NCBI GenBank assembly: GCA_030998225.1
Contig: JAPYXD010000460.1
Location: 124,001 to 188,000, forward strand
Origin: Diplolepis rosae
Lineage: Eukaryota; Arthropoda; Insecta; Hymenoptera; Diplolepididae
Direction: 5' to 3'
DNA length: 64,000 nucleotides
Positions 32,224-41,827 of the stretch are shown in pieces (position 1 is the first letter of the stretch; each line of letters begins with the position of its first letter). The notes under the pieces are model-generated. The model saw only the letters and a program-made list of their open reading frames with translations. It was not told the origin of the DNA and searched no databases. The position numbers were made by a program, and so were the translations under genes.

Positions 32224-33463
32224 CTAGAGCACTTAACGTATTATACAAAAGGAAGTACTGGATATATTAAATGAAGAAGGAAAGTTTGGATATATTCTTT
32301 GGTGCGAATCTGAATGTAGATAGTTTGGTCTAGACCATTAAGGCTATCTTTTGACTATTTTTTCTGAAACTCTTTTAAAACTATTTATAAACTATATATA
32401 AGAAATATTCACATTTTTGCATGTCTAGTCCATATTTTGACTGAACAACCCATTTTAAAACTATTTCTAAAGAATTATTTAACATATTATGCAAAAAAGA
32501 GTACTTGATATATTAAATGAAAAAGGAAGTTTTGGATATATTCTTTGGTGCGAGGCTGAATGTGAATAGCTTGGTCTAGACCATTAAGGCTATCTTTTGA
32601 CTATTTTTTCTGAAACTCTTTTAAAACTATTCATAAACTATATATAAGAAATATTCACATTTTTGCATGTCTAGTCCATATTTTGACTGAACAACCCATT
32701 TTTAACCTATTTCTAAATAATTATTTATATTTATGAATATCTTATCCTATACTTTATCCACAATAGGTTCTTTGGTGTGAAGTTGAATTGCTTGAGACTA
32801 TTAGGGCTTCGTTTGAACTATTTTTCCTAACTATTTTAAAACTATGTTGAATTATATATCAATATTTTGATATGTCCTATCCACAAACATATCTACAGTG
32901 GATTCTTTGGTGTAGAGCTGAACGGGAATAGTTTGATCTAGACCAATAAGGCTATTTTTGTACTCTTTTTTCTGAATACTATTTTGAACGGAATGAACCT
33001 GATTCAAATCATTAATGCCATTCTTGGACTATTTTGCCTAATAATGCCATTTTTAACCTATTTCTATGACTATATGTATTTTTAATGTTGTATCACCAAT
33101 AAATTCTTTGTAGTGAAGTTATTTTACAAATAAAGGATCGCGGAAATTCTTTGAAAAAACCTTAAGCTAAAAACTAGATATCCGAACTTTCCAGTCTTTA
33201 CTGATCTTGATTAAAATGTGACTAACCTTCTATGTATGAAGTAGGAAATCCTTTTTCTTTAATACAAAACTTTGATTGAACACAGAATTTTTGAACATTT
33301 TATTCCGTTTTCTATGAAATATTTTAAGAAGACACATAATTTCTCACTAACTCAGTGTAAGCTGTTATTTTTGTGACTGATTCCTGAATGTACGGAGAGG
33401 ACGGTTAGGAAGAAAAATAAGCAGGCAAAGGTGGAGGAAAACAAATTTGAAAGGAAGATTGTA
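32224..33463 (-). repeat. Left arm of a 1.2-1.3 kb inverted repeat (PLE 3' region)
   Basis: Matches 45576-46916 in reverse complement with few differences. The boundaries are ACTAGAG(C/T)ACTTAACGTATTA outside and TTTGAAAGGAAGATT(G/A)TAAATTG inside. The right arm has about 100 extra bases (about 46063-46150). Confidence 0.85.
32229..32735 (-). repeat. ~245 bp tandem repeats in the PLE 3' region
   Basis: Two good units, from about 32236 and 32481, share GATATATTAAATGAA(G/A)AAGGAA, TTCTTTGGTGCGA, TTGGTCTAGACCATTAAGGC and GTCTAGTCCATATTTTGACTGAACAACCC. Shorter diverged units follow at about 32765, 32890 and 33000. The same array is mirrored at 46200-46916. Confidence 0.75.
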
Positions 33464-33639
33464 AATTGTAACCGGAGTCCGAAGGGTTTAGAACATTTCC
33501 AACAGATATGGAGGCAATCTATGCATTTTCCACGTTGGGGAGAGAGTTGAGAAAAAGAAAAGGAGAGTAATACCGTAAAGGGAAAGAACACTCCCAAGAA
33601 GCCAATTGCCCCAGAGAAATGTTTCTTCCTTTTAATTTT

Positions 33640-34172
33640 TGTTATTTATTAATGACATAAAGAAAACGGATAGATTGTCCGTGTCAGTTCTTTGCTTAAT
33701 TGAATTTGGATTGCTGGCTTTGTGTGTCATCTCTAAAATCATCCGTTTTTGTAATTGTCGGCTCTGTCTACGATTTTGATATTGTCAAAGTTAAATGTGT
33801 GGTCTTGTTCCCATGCGTGTTTTGTCAAGGCAGTTCATTTGTCCGGAGGGTTGTAAACATCCCTCTACGCTCGTGGATTCTAGTTTTGAGTGGTCGTTTT
33901 GTAGTACCTATATAAGTGGCTGTGCAATCTGTGCAGGGAATGTTGTAAACAACGTCAGCAGTGTCAAGTTTTGAAATTCTGTCTTTTGTCGGTTTAAAAA
34001 AACGGGATAGATTATTGACATTGCGTGATGCAATTTTTATGTTAAAGGGTTTGAGGATGCCTGATAATTTTTCTGAGAGGCCTTGAACGTGAGGCAGTGC
34101 CATTTATTTTGGAGGTGCCAATGTGTGTTGAGAATAAGGGCACCTGAAACTAGTAGCTGGAATTCGGAAGTA
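33640..34172 (-). pseudogene. PLE GIY-YIG endonuclease domain (left copy)
   Basis: Penelope-like elements carry a C-terminal GIY-YIG nuclease after RT. The frame 34103-33825 has NIKIASRNVNNLSRFFKPTK, then VVYNIPCTDCTATYIGTTKR (CxxC and TYIG core) and LKTRIHERR. It continues after a frame change with TALTKHAWEQDHTFNFDN and KIVDRADNYKNG (His, Glu and Asn positions typical of the PLE nuclease). Upstream pieces continue beyond the MITE at 35064. Frameshifts show decay. Confidence 0.75.
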
Positions 34173-35061
34173 CAGTAAAACCCCGTTTATCGCAACACCT
34201 TCCAATCAAATGCCTCCCGTTTATCGCAAAAACGGAGGGGTTCCCACTTCTTCGCCACCAGCTTGAACAACTGATTATCAGCACATGCGCCTAAACGAAT
34301 GTTTCACGCGCTTTCGCTGTTTATCATTGTTTACAGTCGTGTTCCAATAACCTCGAATGCGTTCTTTTATTGTCATTATATGTGCAATTATAAATGAGTG
34401 AAAACGTGGAACCGAACGATGGTACGTAAACGACTAGTACAAACAATACATTTTAATTAATTTAAAGCTTACATATTTCTCTCATAATTTTCGAAAGCAT
34501 GATTGAATTTTTTTCAGTAGAAATATTCCCGCATTTTGTAAAACAATTGATTCGCAATTGGTAATGCGATTGCTGTACTAGGCACAATTCATGCTATAAT
34601 TTGTCATAATAATATACATTGAAATGTGAAAAATTTATATATTTTTCTGTTACTTATAAAACAGAAATATGTAGCAATATATACATAAACGATAGTTTGG
34701 AAAGAACTGCTAAATGAAGAATTTCAAAAACATTTATGCATTTCATGAGAAAAAAAATGTACCTCTCAAAATAAGTACGGATTCCAAAGACGCTTAAAAA
34801 AATATAATGAAATCCTTTTAATAAATTAATGGCTACAAATAATTTCATATCTCCCTAATATACGAAAATTCATATAAATATATGCATCACAAATTTAAAA
34901 GTGAGGGGTATTCCCGCCTATCCTTAGGAATCACGTGATCACTCCTTCTACTAATAAGAGGGGGAAAAAGATGGTAAAGTTTATTGCGATAAACGGGAGA
35001 GACAAGTTGCAATAAACGGGAGTTGCGATAAACGGGTGTTGCGATAAGTGGGGTTTTACTG
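34173..35061. mobile_element. Tigger/pogo-like MITE with iterated CGTTTATCGCAA motifs
   Basis: The ends CAGTAAAACCCC(G/A)(T/C)TTATCGCAACACC are inverted and flanked by TA (34171-34172 and 35062-35063). CCGTTTATCGCAA-type motifs recur twice at the left end and four times at the right, possible transposase-binding sites. 889 bp with an AT-rich, noncoding interior. It is inserted in the left PLE copy. Confidence 0.85.
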
Positions 35062-35160
35062 TACAGTGTTTGACCGCTTATGGGTAGTATTCACTGACTT
35101 GAAGATGTCATGAATTTTTTTTTGGAATTTGGATAACCTGTCAAGTACCCGCAGAGTACG

Positions 35161-36516
35161 AATTCTTGCTTAGACCTAACCAGCTGTAACAATTGGATTT
35201 AATAGAGAAAACCTGCCTTTTATTAGAATAGAGATTAGAAAGTGTCAAAGTGGAAATTTGAACATTTTATATGAAGTTCAGTACCAAAGGAGAAATTTTT
35301 TTTGGAAGTGAACTTCCGAGTCGCTGAGCAAGGTCGAGAGTCACCGACCACTATCATCATCGGCCTGGAAGATTTTTCAGATTTAACTCAGGAACATATT
35401 TAAGACTTATTAGAAAAAATTTTCCGGTTATTCTGGTCGAAGATATTGGTTGGGAGAAAATTTTGAAATTAGATTTTTGGAGTTCGAAATTTTGTAAGCA
35501 TTTTGATGTTGAATTCGATATAACTGATTCGGAATCAAAGATTTTGGGAAATAATTTTGACATTTTGGAAGTTCGAATTTATGAGGGATTTTTAAGTAAA
35601 TCTTATAATCGTGTTAAATAAATTTCTTATGGACAGAATAAGTTAAGTTCGTTAGAATTTTGACAAGTCTATTAGAATTAAACAGGTTTGATAGAATTTT
35701 TGCAAATAAGATAAATTTACTAGGATTTTGTAAATTTATTAGAATTAAATGAATCTAATGCGATTCAGTAAATGAAATAGGATTTTGGAATTCGTGATAA
35801 AGTTGGCCGAATAGACTTTATCGGGATTGCAGAGACAGATTTTAAAGGATATTCCGCGACTATTAGTTTGTTCGGAAACGAAATTTAAGATTAGAAGGAA
35901 AAAAAAAATTTGAATTTGTTATCTGGGTGATAAAGACGGATTTTGAAGGTTATTTCACGATTATCAGCTTATTCAAAGACGGAATTCGGAACTCGAAGTA
36001 TTAAATCGTGAATTTTAAGGGACTTTTAGGTGAAATTTACGGTTATTGATTTTATAGGCTTTGAGATTTTGCAAATACGAGAATAAAGTGATTTTCGTGG
36101 ATATTAGAATTTCTGGGAATATTTGAAGAGTAGGATTTCTCGTTAATTTTGAAATTTTTTTTATTGCGGAAAGTACTACTGGTTGATAAAAGAGAAATCA
36201 CTGGCTGCCTAAAGTGCGCTGGATTTCTCAAGTAATTGGACACTCCAAGTAATTTGCGTTTATTATTTTGTGTCTTCTGAATTTATTTGTATTTATATAT
36301 TTGCATATACTTTGCTAGCATTGCTTTGTTAAGCTATTGCATTTTTTTGCTGTGCTATACATACTATTGGCCTTACCTGATTTTACTTGATTGTGTGTAT
36401 TCTCTGTTTTTCATTATTTCTGTCGCTGATTTACTTGATTTAATTTTGATTTTGCCATTCGTTTATATTGCCCTATTTCTATCGCCTCTTTTTTGTCTGA
36501 TCATTGCTGGTGGCAT
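35161..36516 (+). other. Noncoding leader-like region of the deleted gypsy element
   Basis: 35350-36250 is a monotonous GGAATTTT/GATTTTGGAA-type sequence without a supported gene. The hydrophobic frame at 36287-36547 is T-rich noncoding sequence. The segment is interrupted by the transposon at 36517 and continues at 39909. Confidence 0.4.
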
Positions 36517-36988
36517 CACAGGCACACAAAAAAAACCAAGTCTCTGATATTTGAACGCGACACATATGTTCCCATGTAATTTGATCCGCTGATCACGAAT
36601 CCGCGGTCCAATTGACCCCATGACATCTGGGTCAAGGGCATTTGAAGGTCAAAATTGAACACACACATTTGAGTTGAAAAAAATGACTAATCTTTATGTT
36701 TTTTGGGTCGCTGAATAATAATTCGAGGTCGGTTTGACCTCAAGTAGTAAAGGTCAAGGTCATTTGAAGGTCAAACGTGTTTATTTTGGAAATAATGCAT
36801 TTTTGACTGCAGATTCTGAAAGAACGGAAAATTTTACGTCCAAAACTGTATTTTTTAATTTTTTTAATATGATCCAAAGGTCATTTCAAGGTCATTATAA
36901 GTGGTGATGTGGAGAATCAATTTAATCACTGCAAAAATACGAAAATATGATTTCCTTTACCTAAACTACTGTGGTAATATATTTTGGT
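36517..36988 (+). repeat. Left TIR of the 653-codon transposon
   Basis: Reverse complement of 39437-39908. Rich in AGGTCA/TGACCT hexamers, for example around 36600-36775. Confidence 0.88.
36754..36762 (+). promoter_or_regulatory. FTZ-F1/NR5A-like site in left TIR
   Basis: TCAAGGTCA equals the NR5A (FTZ-F1) monomer consensus YCAAGGYCR. The same 9-mer occurs at 37160-37168 and, inverted, at 39663-39671. Function is inferred only. Confidence 0.3.
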
Positions 36989-36989
36989 G

Positions 36990-37233
36990 GTTGCTGGATC
37001 AGAATACGAGGTCTTTTTGACCCCATCACACCTGGGTCAAGGGCATTTGAAGGTCGAAATTGGGAAAAATATCGTTTTAGTGGAATAAACTACTTATCAT
37101 TATGTTTTTTGGTTCGCTGAATTCGAATTTGAGGTCGGTTTGATCTCAAGCTGTGAAGGTCAAGGTCATTTTAAGGTCAAACTTGTTTATTTTGAAAAGA
37201 AACTGCATTTTTGACTCTAGATTCTGAAAGAAC
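36990..37233 (+). repeat. Diverged internal copy of the subterminal repeat
   Basis: Parallels 36586-36820: GACCCCAT...CTGGGTCAAGGGCATTTGAAGGTC, then TATGTTTTTTGG(G)TCGCTGAAT, TCAAGGTCATT and TGACT(G/C)(C/T)AGATTCTGAAAGAACGG. Confidence 0.75.
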
Positions 37234-37364
37234 GGAGTAGTAGCTATCAGTTATACCTATCTTGTGTCAGCACCCAGGGCATCTCCACGTGGTGACGGCG
37301 GAAACGGCTTTGTTTTTCTTGTTTGTTTTCCGGCTAAGCCCTGGGGTGAAGGCATGACGCCGTC

Positions 37365-39326
37365 ATGGCTGGCACAGGAAAGTCTACGATGCAGGGTCTT
37401 GGATGCCCAGTATCGGCGGTTGGTCAGGGTGAGCAAGCGGGCCCGCAATCATCGTCATCAAGTGACCGCAGCTCTTTACTAGTTGGTGACTTGGCTAATA
37501 AGGAGTATGATGCTACAAGAAGAATTGAAGATGCTGCAAGCCACTTTTGTGGCACTGATAAAAATATTTTTTGTTACGTTTGCGGGAAATATGAAGTAAG
37601 CAAATATCGTAGGTCAATGAATAAAAAATGTACAGATATATATGAGAAATGTTATAAAAAAGAACTTTCTGTTCAAAATTCAACGTTTGCTCCAGAAACT
37701 ATTTGCTGCTCTTGTTTTAATATGCTTATCCGATGGGATAAAACCAGAAATGATAAAATTTTGAAATATACTTCACCAGTAATATGGTCAATACCTGAAT
37801 CCGAGAAAGATTGTTATTTTTGCAATACCAATGTTAAAGGATTCAACGTTAAAACAAAGTCACAGATATCATACGCACTAGTATCTTCCGTTGTACCAGC
37901 AAAATCTAGGGTAGAGTGTGCTGACGAAAAAATGGATACGAGTCCATCAATGAATGAAGCTTCAACGAGTAAAGAAACTGATAGGGAGGAATGGTTTGAC
38001 AGTTTAGAAGAATCTCTCGATAGCTCCGACCAAGATGATCATGAAGAAGAATATGTTCCAAAATTGAGGGAGGAAAAAAATAAACCTGTAAAACTATTCA
38101 ATCAAGAAAGTTTAAGTAATTTTATCAGGGATATGGGGCTTCCTAAAGATGCTTCTGAATACATGGCCGCTGTGTTGAAAAATCGAGGAATGCTTGAACG
38201 GGGAACGAAGTCATCAGTCTACAGAAATAGAGAAAAACAATTCCGTCAATATTTCAAGAAAGACGAAGAAGGCACTCTGGTATATTGCACAGATGTTTTA
38301 GGTTTGATGAACGAAATGAAAGAAGGTATTTATGTTCCTGAAGAATGGAGATTGTTTATATATTCCTCAAAACGGAGTCTGAAGGCAGTGCTTCTCAATA
38401 ATGGAAATGGGTACGCAAGTCTACCTTTAGCGCACTCAACGCAATTGAAAGAAAGTTACGAAAATGTGGAATACGTATTGGATAAAATACGATATAAAGA
38501 ACATAATTGGCAGATTTGTGGCGATCTAAAAATAATAACGATTCTTCTTGGTCAACAGTCAGGATTTACAAAGTATCCCTGCTTCCTATGTTTATGGGAT
38601 AGTAGAGATCGCGAAAACCATTATGTAAAAAAAAATTGGCAATCAAGAGCACAACTAGTTCCTGGAAGTTACAATATACTGAAACTGCCTTTAGTTGATC
38701 CCTCAAAAGTTTTACTTCCGCCTCTTCACATAAAACTTGGGCTGATGAAACAGTTTGTCAAAGCGTTGGATAAAGGTGAAAAATGTTTTAAGTACTTAGT
38801 GGAGCGATTCCCTCGATTAAGTGAAGCGAAGTTGAAGGAAGGGATATTCGATGGACCTCAAATCCGTAAAATGTTTAACGATGAAAAATTCATTGATACC
38901 ATGAATGACTTAGAGAAAGCTGCATGGCTCAGTTTCCGAGATGTTTGTCAGAACTTTTTGGGAAATAACAAAAGCGATGACTACAAAACTATTGTAGCAA
39001 ATATGATAAGAAACTATAAGTGTTTGGGATGTTTGATGAGTCACAAAGTTCATTTTATGGATGCTCATCTCAGCTATTTCCCTGATAACTTGGGAGATTA
39101 CAGCGAAGAACAAGGGGAACGGTTCCATCAAGATCTGAAAGAGGCTGAAACTAGATGGCAAGGGAAATGGGACGTAAATATGTTGGCGAACTACTGTTGG
39201 TTACTGAAAAGAGATCGAGTGTCAGATGATGAAGAAGATGACGAGAGCGCAAAAAGAATTAGAAATCCGCTACACAGATCCTTCGAAAGTAAAAGAAAGC
39301 GTTATAGAAGAAAAACCAATAGTTAA
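37365..39326 (+). CDS. Putative transposase-like protein of an unclassified animal transposon family (653 aa)
   Basis: Intact 653-codon ORF. The N-terminal ~50 residues are Ser/Gly-rich and look non-conserved, so the true start may be later or spliced. Then come Cys pairs suggesting zinc binding (FCYVCGKYEV, ICCSCFNML, DCYFCNTN), an acidic stretch (SLDSSDQDDHEEEY), and a conserved core: PEEWRLFIYSSKRSLKAVLL, QICGDLKIITILLGQQ, KYPCFLCLWDSRDR (CxxC), LLPPLHIKLGLMKQFVKALD, SYFPDNLGDYSEEQGERFHQ and MLANYCWLLKR. It ends in a basic tail. The acidic residues in WRLF/GDLK/GERFHQD could form an RNase H-fold catalytic triad, which is inference. The family is one of the common uncharacterised proteins in aphid, Hydra and copepod genomes, and it lies here between perfect TIRs. 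Transposase is the likeliest role. Confidence 0.75.
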   Translation: MAGTGKSTMQGLGCPVSAVGQGEQAGPQSSSSSDRSSLLVGDLANKEYDATRRIEDAASHFCGTDKNIFCYVCGKYEVSKYRRSMNKKCTDIYEKCYKKELSVQNSTFAPETICCSCFNMLIRWDKTRNDKILKYTSPVIWSIPESEKDCYFCNTNVKGFNVKTKSQISYALVSSVVPAKSRVECADEKMDTSPSMNEASTSKETDREEWFDSLEESLDSSDQDDHEEEYVPKLREEKNKPVKLFNQESLSNFIRDMGLPKDASEYMAAVLKNRGMLERGTKSSVYRNREKQFRQYFKKDEEGTLVYCTDVLGLMNEMKEGIYVPEEWRLFIYSSKRSLKAVLLNNGNGYASLPLAHSTQLKESYENVEYVLDKIRYKEHNWQICGDLKIITILLGQQSGFTKYPCFLCLWDSRDRENHYVKKNWQSRAQLVPGSYNILKLPLVDPSKVLLPPLHIKLGLMKQFVKALDKGEKCFKYLVERFPRLSEAKLKEGIFDGPQIRKMFNDEKFIDTMNDLEKAAWLSFRDVCQNFLGNNKSDDYKTIVANMIRNYKCLGCLMSHKVHFMDAHLSYFPDNLGDYSEEQGERFHQDLKEAETRWQGKWDVNMLANYCWLLKRDRVSDDEEDDESAKRIRNPLHRSFESKRKRYRRKTNS

Positions 39327-39436
39327 GTCTCATATTTATAGTTCTGCAGAGATTCAGTTCTTTTTTTACCTTGATGGGGCGACCCTTATCTTGTCCTTGA
39401 GGAGACAGACGAACCTTGTATTCTGGTTCAACGATC

Positions 39437-39908
39437 ACCAAAATATATTACCGCAATAGTTTAGGTGAAGGGAACCATATTTTCGTATTTTTGCAGTGAT
39501 TAAATTGATTCTCCACATCACCACTTATAATGACCTTGAAATGACCTTTGGATCATATTAAAAAAATTAAAAAATACAGTTTTGGACGTAAAATTTTCCG
39601 TTCTTTCAGAATCTGCAGTCAAAAATGCATTATTTCCAAAATAAACACGTTTGACCTTCAAATGACCTTGACCTTTACTACTTGAGGTCAAACCGACCTC
39701 GAATTATTATTCAGCGACCCAAAAAACATAAAGATTAGTCATTTTTTTCAACTCAAATGTGTGTGTTCAATTTTGACCTTCAAATGCCCTTGACCCAGAT
39801 GTCATGGGGTCAATTGGACCGCGGATTCGTGATCAGCGGATCAAATTACATGGGAACATATGTGTCGCGTTCAAATATCAGAGACTTGGTTTTTTTTGTG
39901 TGCCTGTG
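39437..39908 (-). repeat. Right TIR of the 653-codon transposon
   Basis: Reverse complement of 36517-36988. The inner edge lies near CACCAAAATATATTACC (39438). It contains the inverted TGACCTTGA site at 39663-39671. Confidence 0.88.
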
Positions 39909-40289
39909 TTATTTACTGCTTTTGGATATTTCCGGGCTATTGTAGATTTTGCTTGCTACGTCTATCACGCGGCAGTGCTTCTCGCCACTTTAATAGATAG
40001 GTATACTGTGAACGGTGAGAAAGCCATTTTTTTCAGGTTATTGGAAAATTAAGAGGCAGAGTTTACTTTCCGAAATTATTCGAGCAAGGTGGAAAGCCGA
40101 ACTACAAGACACGGAATAACGCGCATTACTACGCTTATAGGAAAATTAGGAAATAAGGACATTAATTGGGAATTAAAACTACTCAGTTTAGATTTGCGGG
40201 GGTAGTAGTCCCGTTTTAGCTTGGATTTAGTATTGAAGGGATCGTCAAAACGCCCGCGTGCCTGAAGTTTTGTTCTGATACCTAAGAAT
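39909..40289 (+). other. Leader upstream of a gypsy gag remnant
   Basis: Continues the interrupted segment from before 36517. No separate gene is visible. Confidence 0.4.
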
Positions 40290-40790
40290 TTGTTCAGGCG
40301 CGCGAAAATGTCTCTTCCGGAAGAAGTAAGTGCGCTGGAGACCGTAGACCAAATCGTCGAATGGATCTTTGGACTTTCGGATACTGAGTTGATTGATGGG
40401 TTGATTCGGTATGAACTCGCCGTGGGCGGTTCTAGGTCAGAAAATTGTAGACGGCTCAAAAGACTGCTGCTACTTTACAGAGGGTTTTCGGACAAGTCTT
40501 CAGTATCAGACCTCGCCTTCAATGCTACTCAGGGCAGTAGAGACGATTTGAGGGGCCTGGAGGCTCATAAGGATGTAGATGACCACACGGAGATCCCAGC
40601 ATCAGTCCGAGCTCCTGTTACGGTTACGGCCAGCGAGTTCATGCGCAGTTTTCCGATCACGACAATGGCGGGAACAATGAGTAGGGGCGCAGGAGGGTAT
40701 GTGACGGTCTCGGAATTGGTTCATGGCGTCACGACGTCAAGAATAACGCCATCTGCTCTCACGACGCCATCTGACTTAGCGTTGGCATAC
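40290..40790 (+). pseudogene. gag: Gypsy gag N-terminal part (internally deleted element)
   Basis: MFRRAKMSLPEEVSALETVD, then WIFGLSDTELIDGLIRYELA and SENCRRLKRLLLLYRGF, a helical N-terminal Gag style seen in some insect gypsy elements. Base composition is more balanced than in copies 1-3, so this is a fourth lineage. At about 40780-40800 the frame runs into integrase sequence out of phase (the ORF continues to 40880 in the wrong frame). Everything from late gag to the integrase core has been deleted. Confidence 0.6.
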
Positions 40791-40794
40791 GGGT

Positions 40795-41163
40795 ATGCAA
40801 CCATCGGAGTGGCTGGAAAGAATGGAAAGATTGAGCCATCTGCAAGATTTGATCACGAGAAATTTAGATCGCGCTTATGAGACCCAGGCCAAGTACTACG
40901 ACAAAAGCCGACGCGAAAGGCATTTTAAGGTTGGCGATTTGGTCCTTAAACGCGAGCGGGTCTTGTCCAATAAGGAGAAGGACATCGCAGCGAAATTGTC
41001 GGATAAGTTTTTCGGGCCGTATAAGGTGGTGCGGCGGTTATCCCCGGTGGTTTTCCGTCTGGTAGACTCCAGAGGGAAGTATGCGGGTAAGGAGCATGTC
41101 AGGCATTTAAAACCTTACGTCGCCAGCGGTGATCAGAGTGCGGACGAACACTCGGGGAAATGA
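40795..41163 (+). pseudogene. Gypsy integrase C-terminal domain
   Basis: The frame has WLERMERLSHLQDLITRNLD, then QAKYYDKSRRERHFKVGDLV (the GDLVLxR motif), SDKFFGPYKVVRRLSPVVF (GPY/F module) and KEHVRHLKPYV, the usual C-terminus of gypsy integrase. It is fused to the gag remnant without RT or integrase core, so the element is a deletion derivative. Confidence 0.8.
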
Positions 41164-41448
41164 TTTTGGTGCAAGTCTCGGAATTGCCCCAAAGGGACAC
41201 TTAGGATTAGAGTTGCGGCCTAAGATCTAAATTGAAGATTTAAAGTAAAAGAATAGGAGGGAGACTTGGAGTTTCATGTTCAAATTCAAATTTTAAGTTT
41301 AAGTTGAAATAGAAATTTAGAAAGAAAAATCCGGAAGTTAGCTTAAATGAGGAATGTAAGCTGGAGATAAGAACTTCCGACCAGAATCACCGTAACCGGT
41401 AGGTAAAATATACCCAAAAATCGGGTGATTGCCTAATTGCTTAGCCTT

Positions 41449-41605
41449 TTTTTTATGATTTTGCACACGCTCTTTATGATTTTGCTCATGCAGTCTTATT
41501 ATGATTTTGCCTGTGCTGTCTTATTATGATTTTTGCTCTTATGCTTCTGTTTTTTATGATTTCGGTATGTGTTATCATTGATTTCTGAGGCCTATGATTT
41601 TGGTG
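41449..41605 (+). repeat. TTATGATTTTG minisatellite
   Basis: The phrase TTTATGATTTTGC recurs at irregular ~25-40 bp spacing, six to seven times between 41449 and 41605, downstream of the integrase end. Confidence 0.65.
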
Positions 41606-41827
41606 GGGTCGGAACCAGTGTGGCTCCCGACCTATGCCTTTGCTTTTCTTTCTTTTGCTTGTTTTGTGCTTTGTGTTTATTTTGAGATTTATTGCTTATG
41701 TTTTGCTTCCGAGTGCTCACGGGAGAGGCCAAGTGCGTCCCGGGGTTGGCTTTTTTTGTTTTCGGGTCCTCCATGTTGTTTTAAACTTTCCAGGGGAAGC
41801 TTACGCAACTTGTAGTCCCCGGTTAAG

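Larger units (their letters stand above)
32106..35160 (-). mobile_element. Penelope-like element, left copy, 3' half
   Basis: On the minus strand, from high to low coordinates: remnants near 35160-35064, the GIY-YIG endonuclease (34172-33640), the 3' noncoding part with tandem repeats (33600-32224) and the hammerhead-like motif. Its RT part lies at 43710-43311, separated by a later insertion of about 8 kb. A Tigger-like MITE (34173-35061) also interrupts it. The partner in opposite orientation is 43711-46916. Confidence 0.7.
36517..39908 (+). mobile_element. Long-TIR DNA transposon with intact 653-codon ORF
   Basis: CACAGGCACAC at 36517 and its reverse complement ending at 39908 begin arms of about 472 bp that are nearly identical over the outer ~400 bp (36517-36988 against 39437-39908). 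This suggests a recent insertion. The 3392 bp element has one long ORF (37365-39326). A diverged second copy of part of the TIR (36990-37233) lies inside the left arm. No target duplication is evident. The protein family is widespread in animals as uncharacterised predicted proteins and is repeatedly associated with mobile DNA. I cannot place it in a named superfamily. Confidence 0.85.

Noticed and set aside
36287..36547. Hydrophobic 86-codon ORF that looks like a membrane protein
   Set aside because: The sequence is T-rich noncoding DNA that runs into the transposon TIR; hydrophobicity follows from composition.
39226..39459. ORF overlapping the end of the 653-codon gene
   Set aside because: Alternative frame of the true C-terminus, extending into the right TIR.
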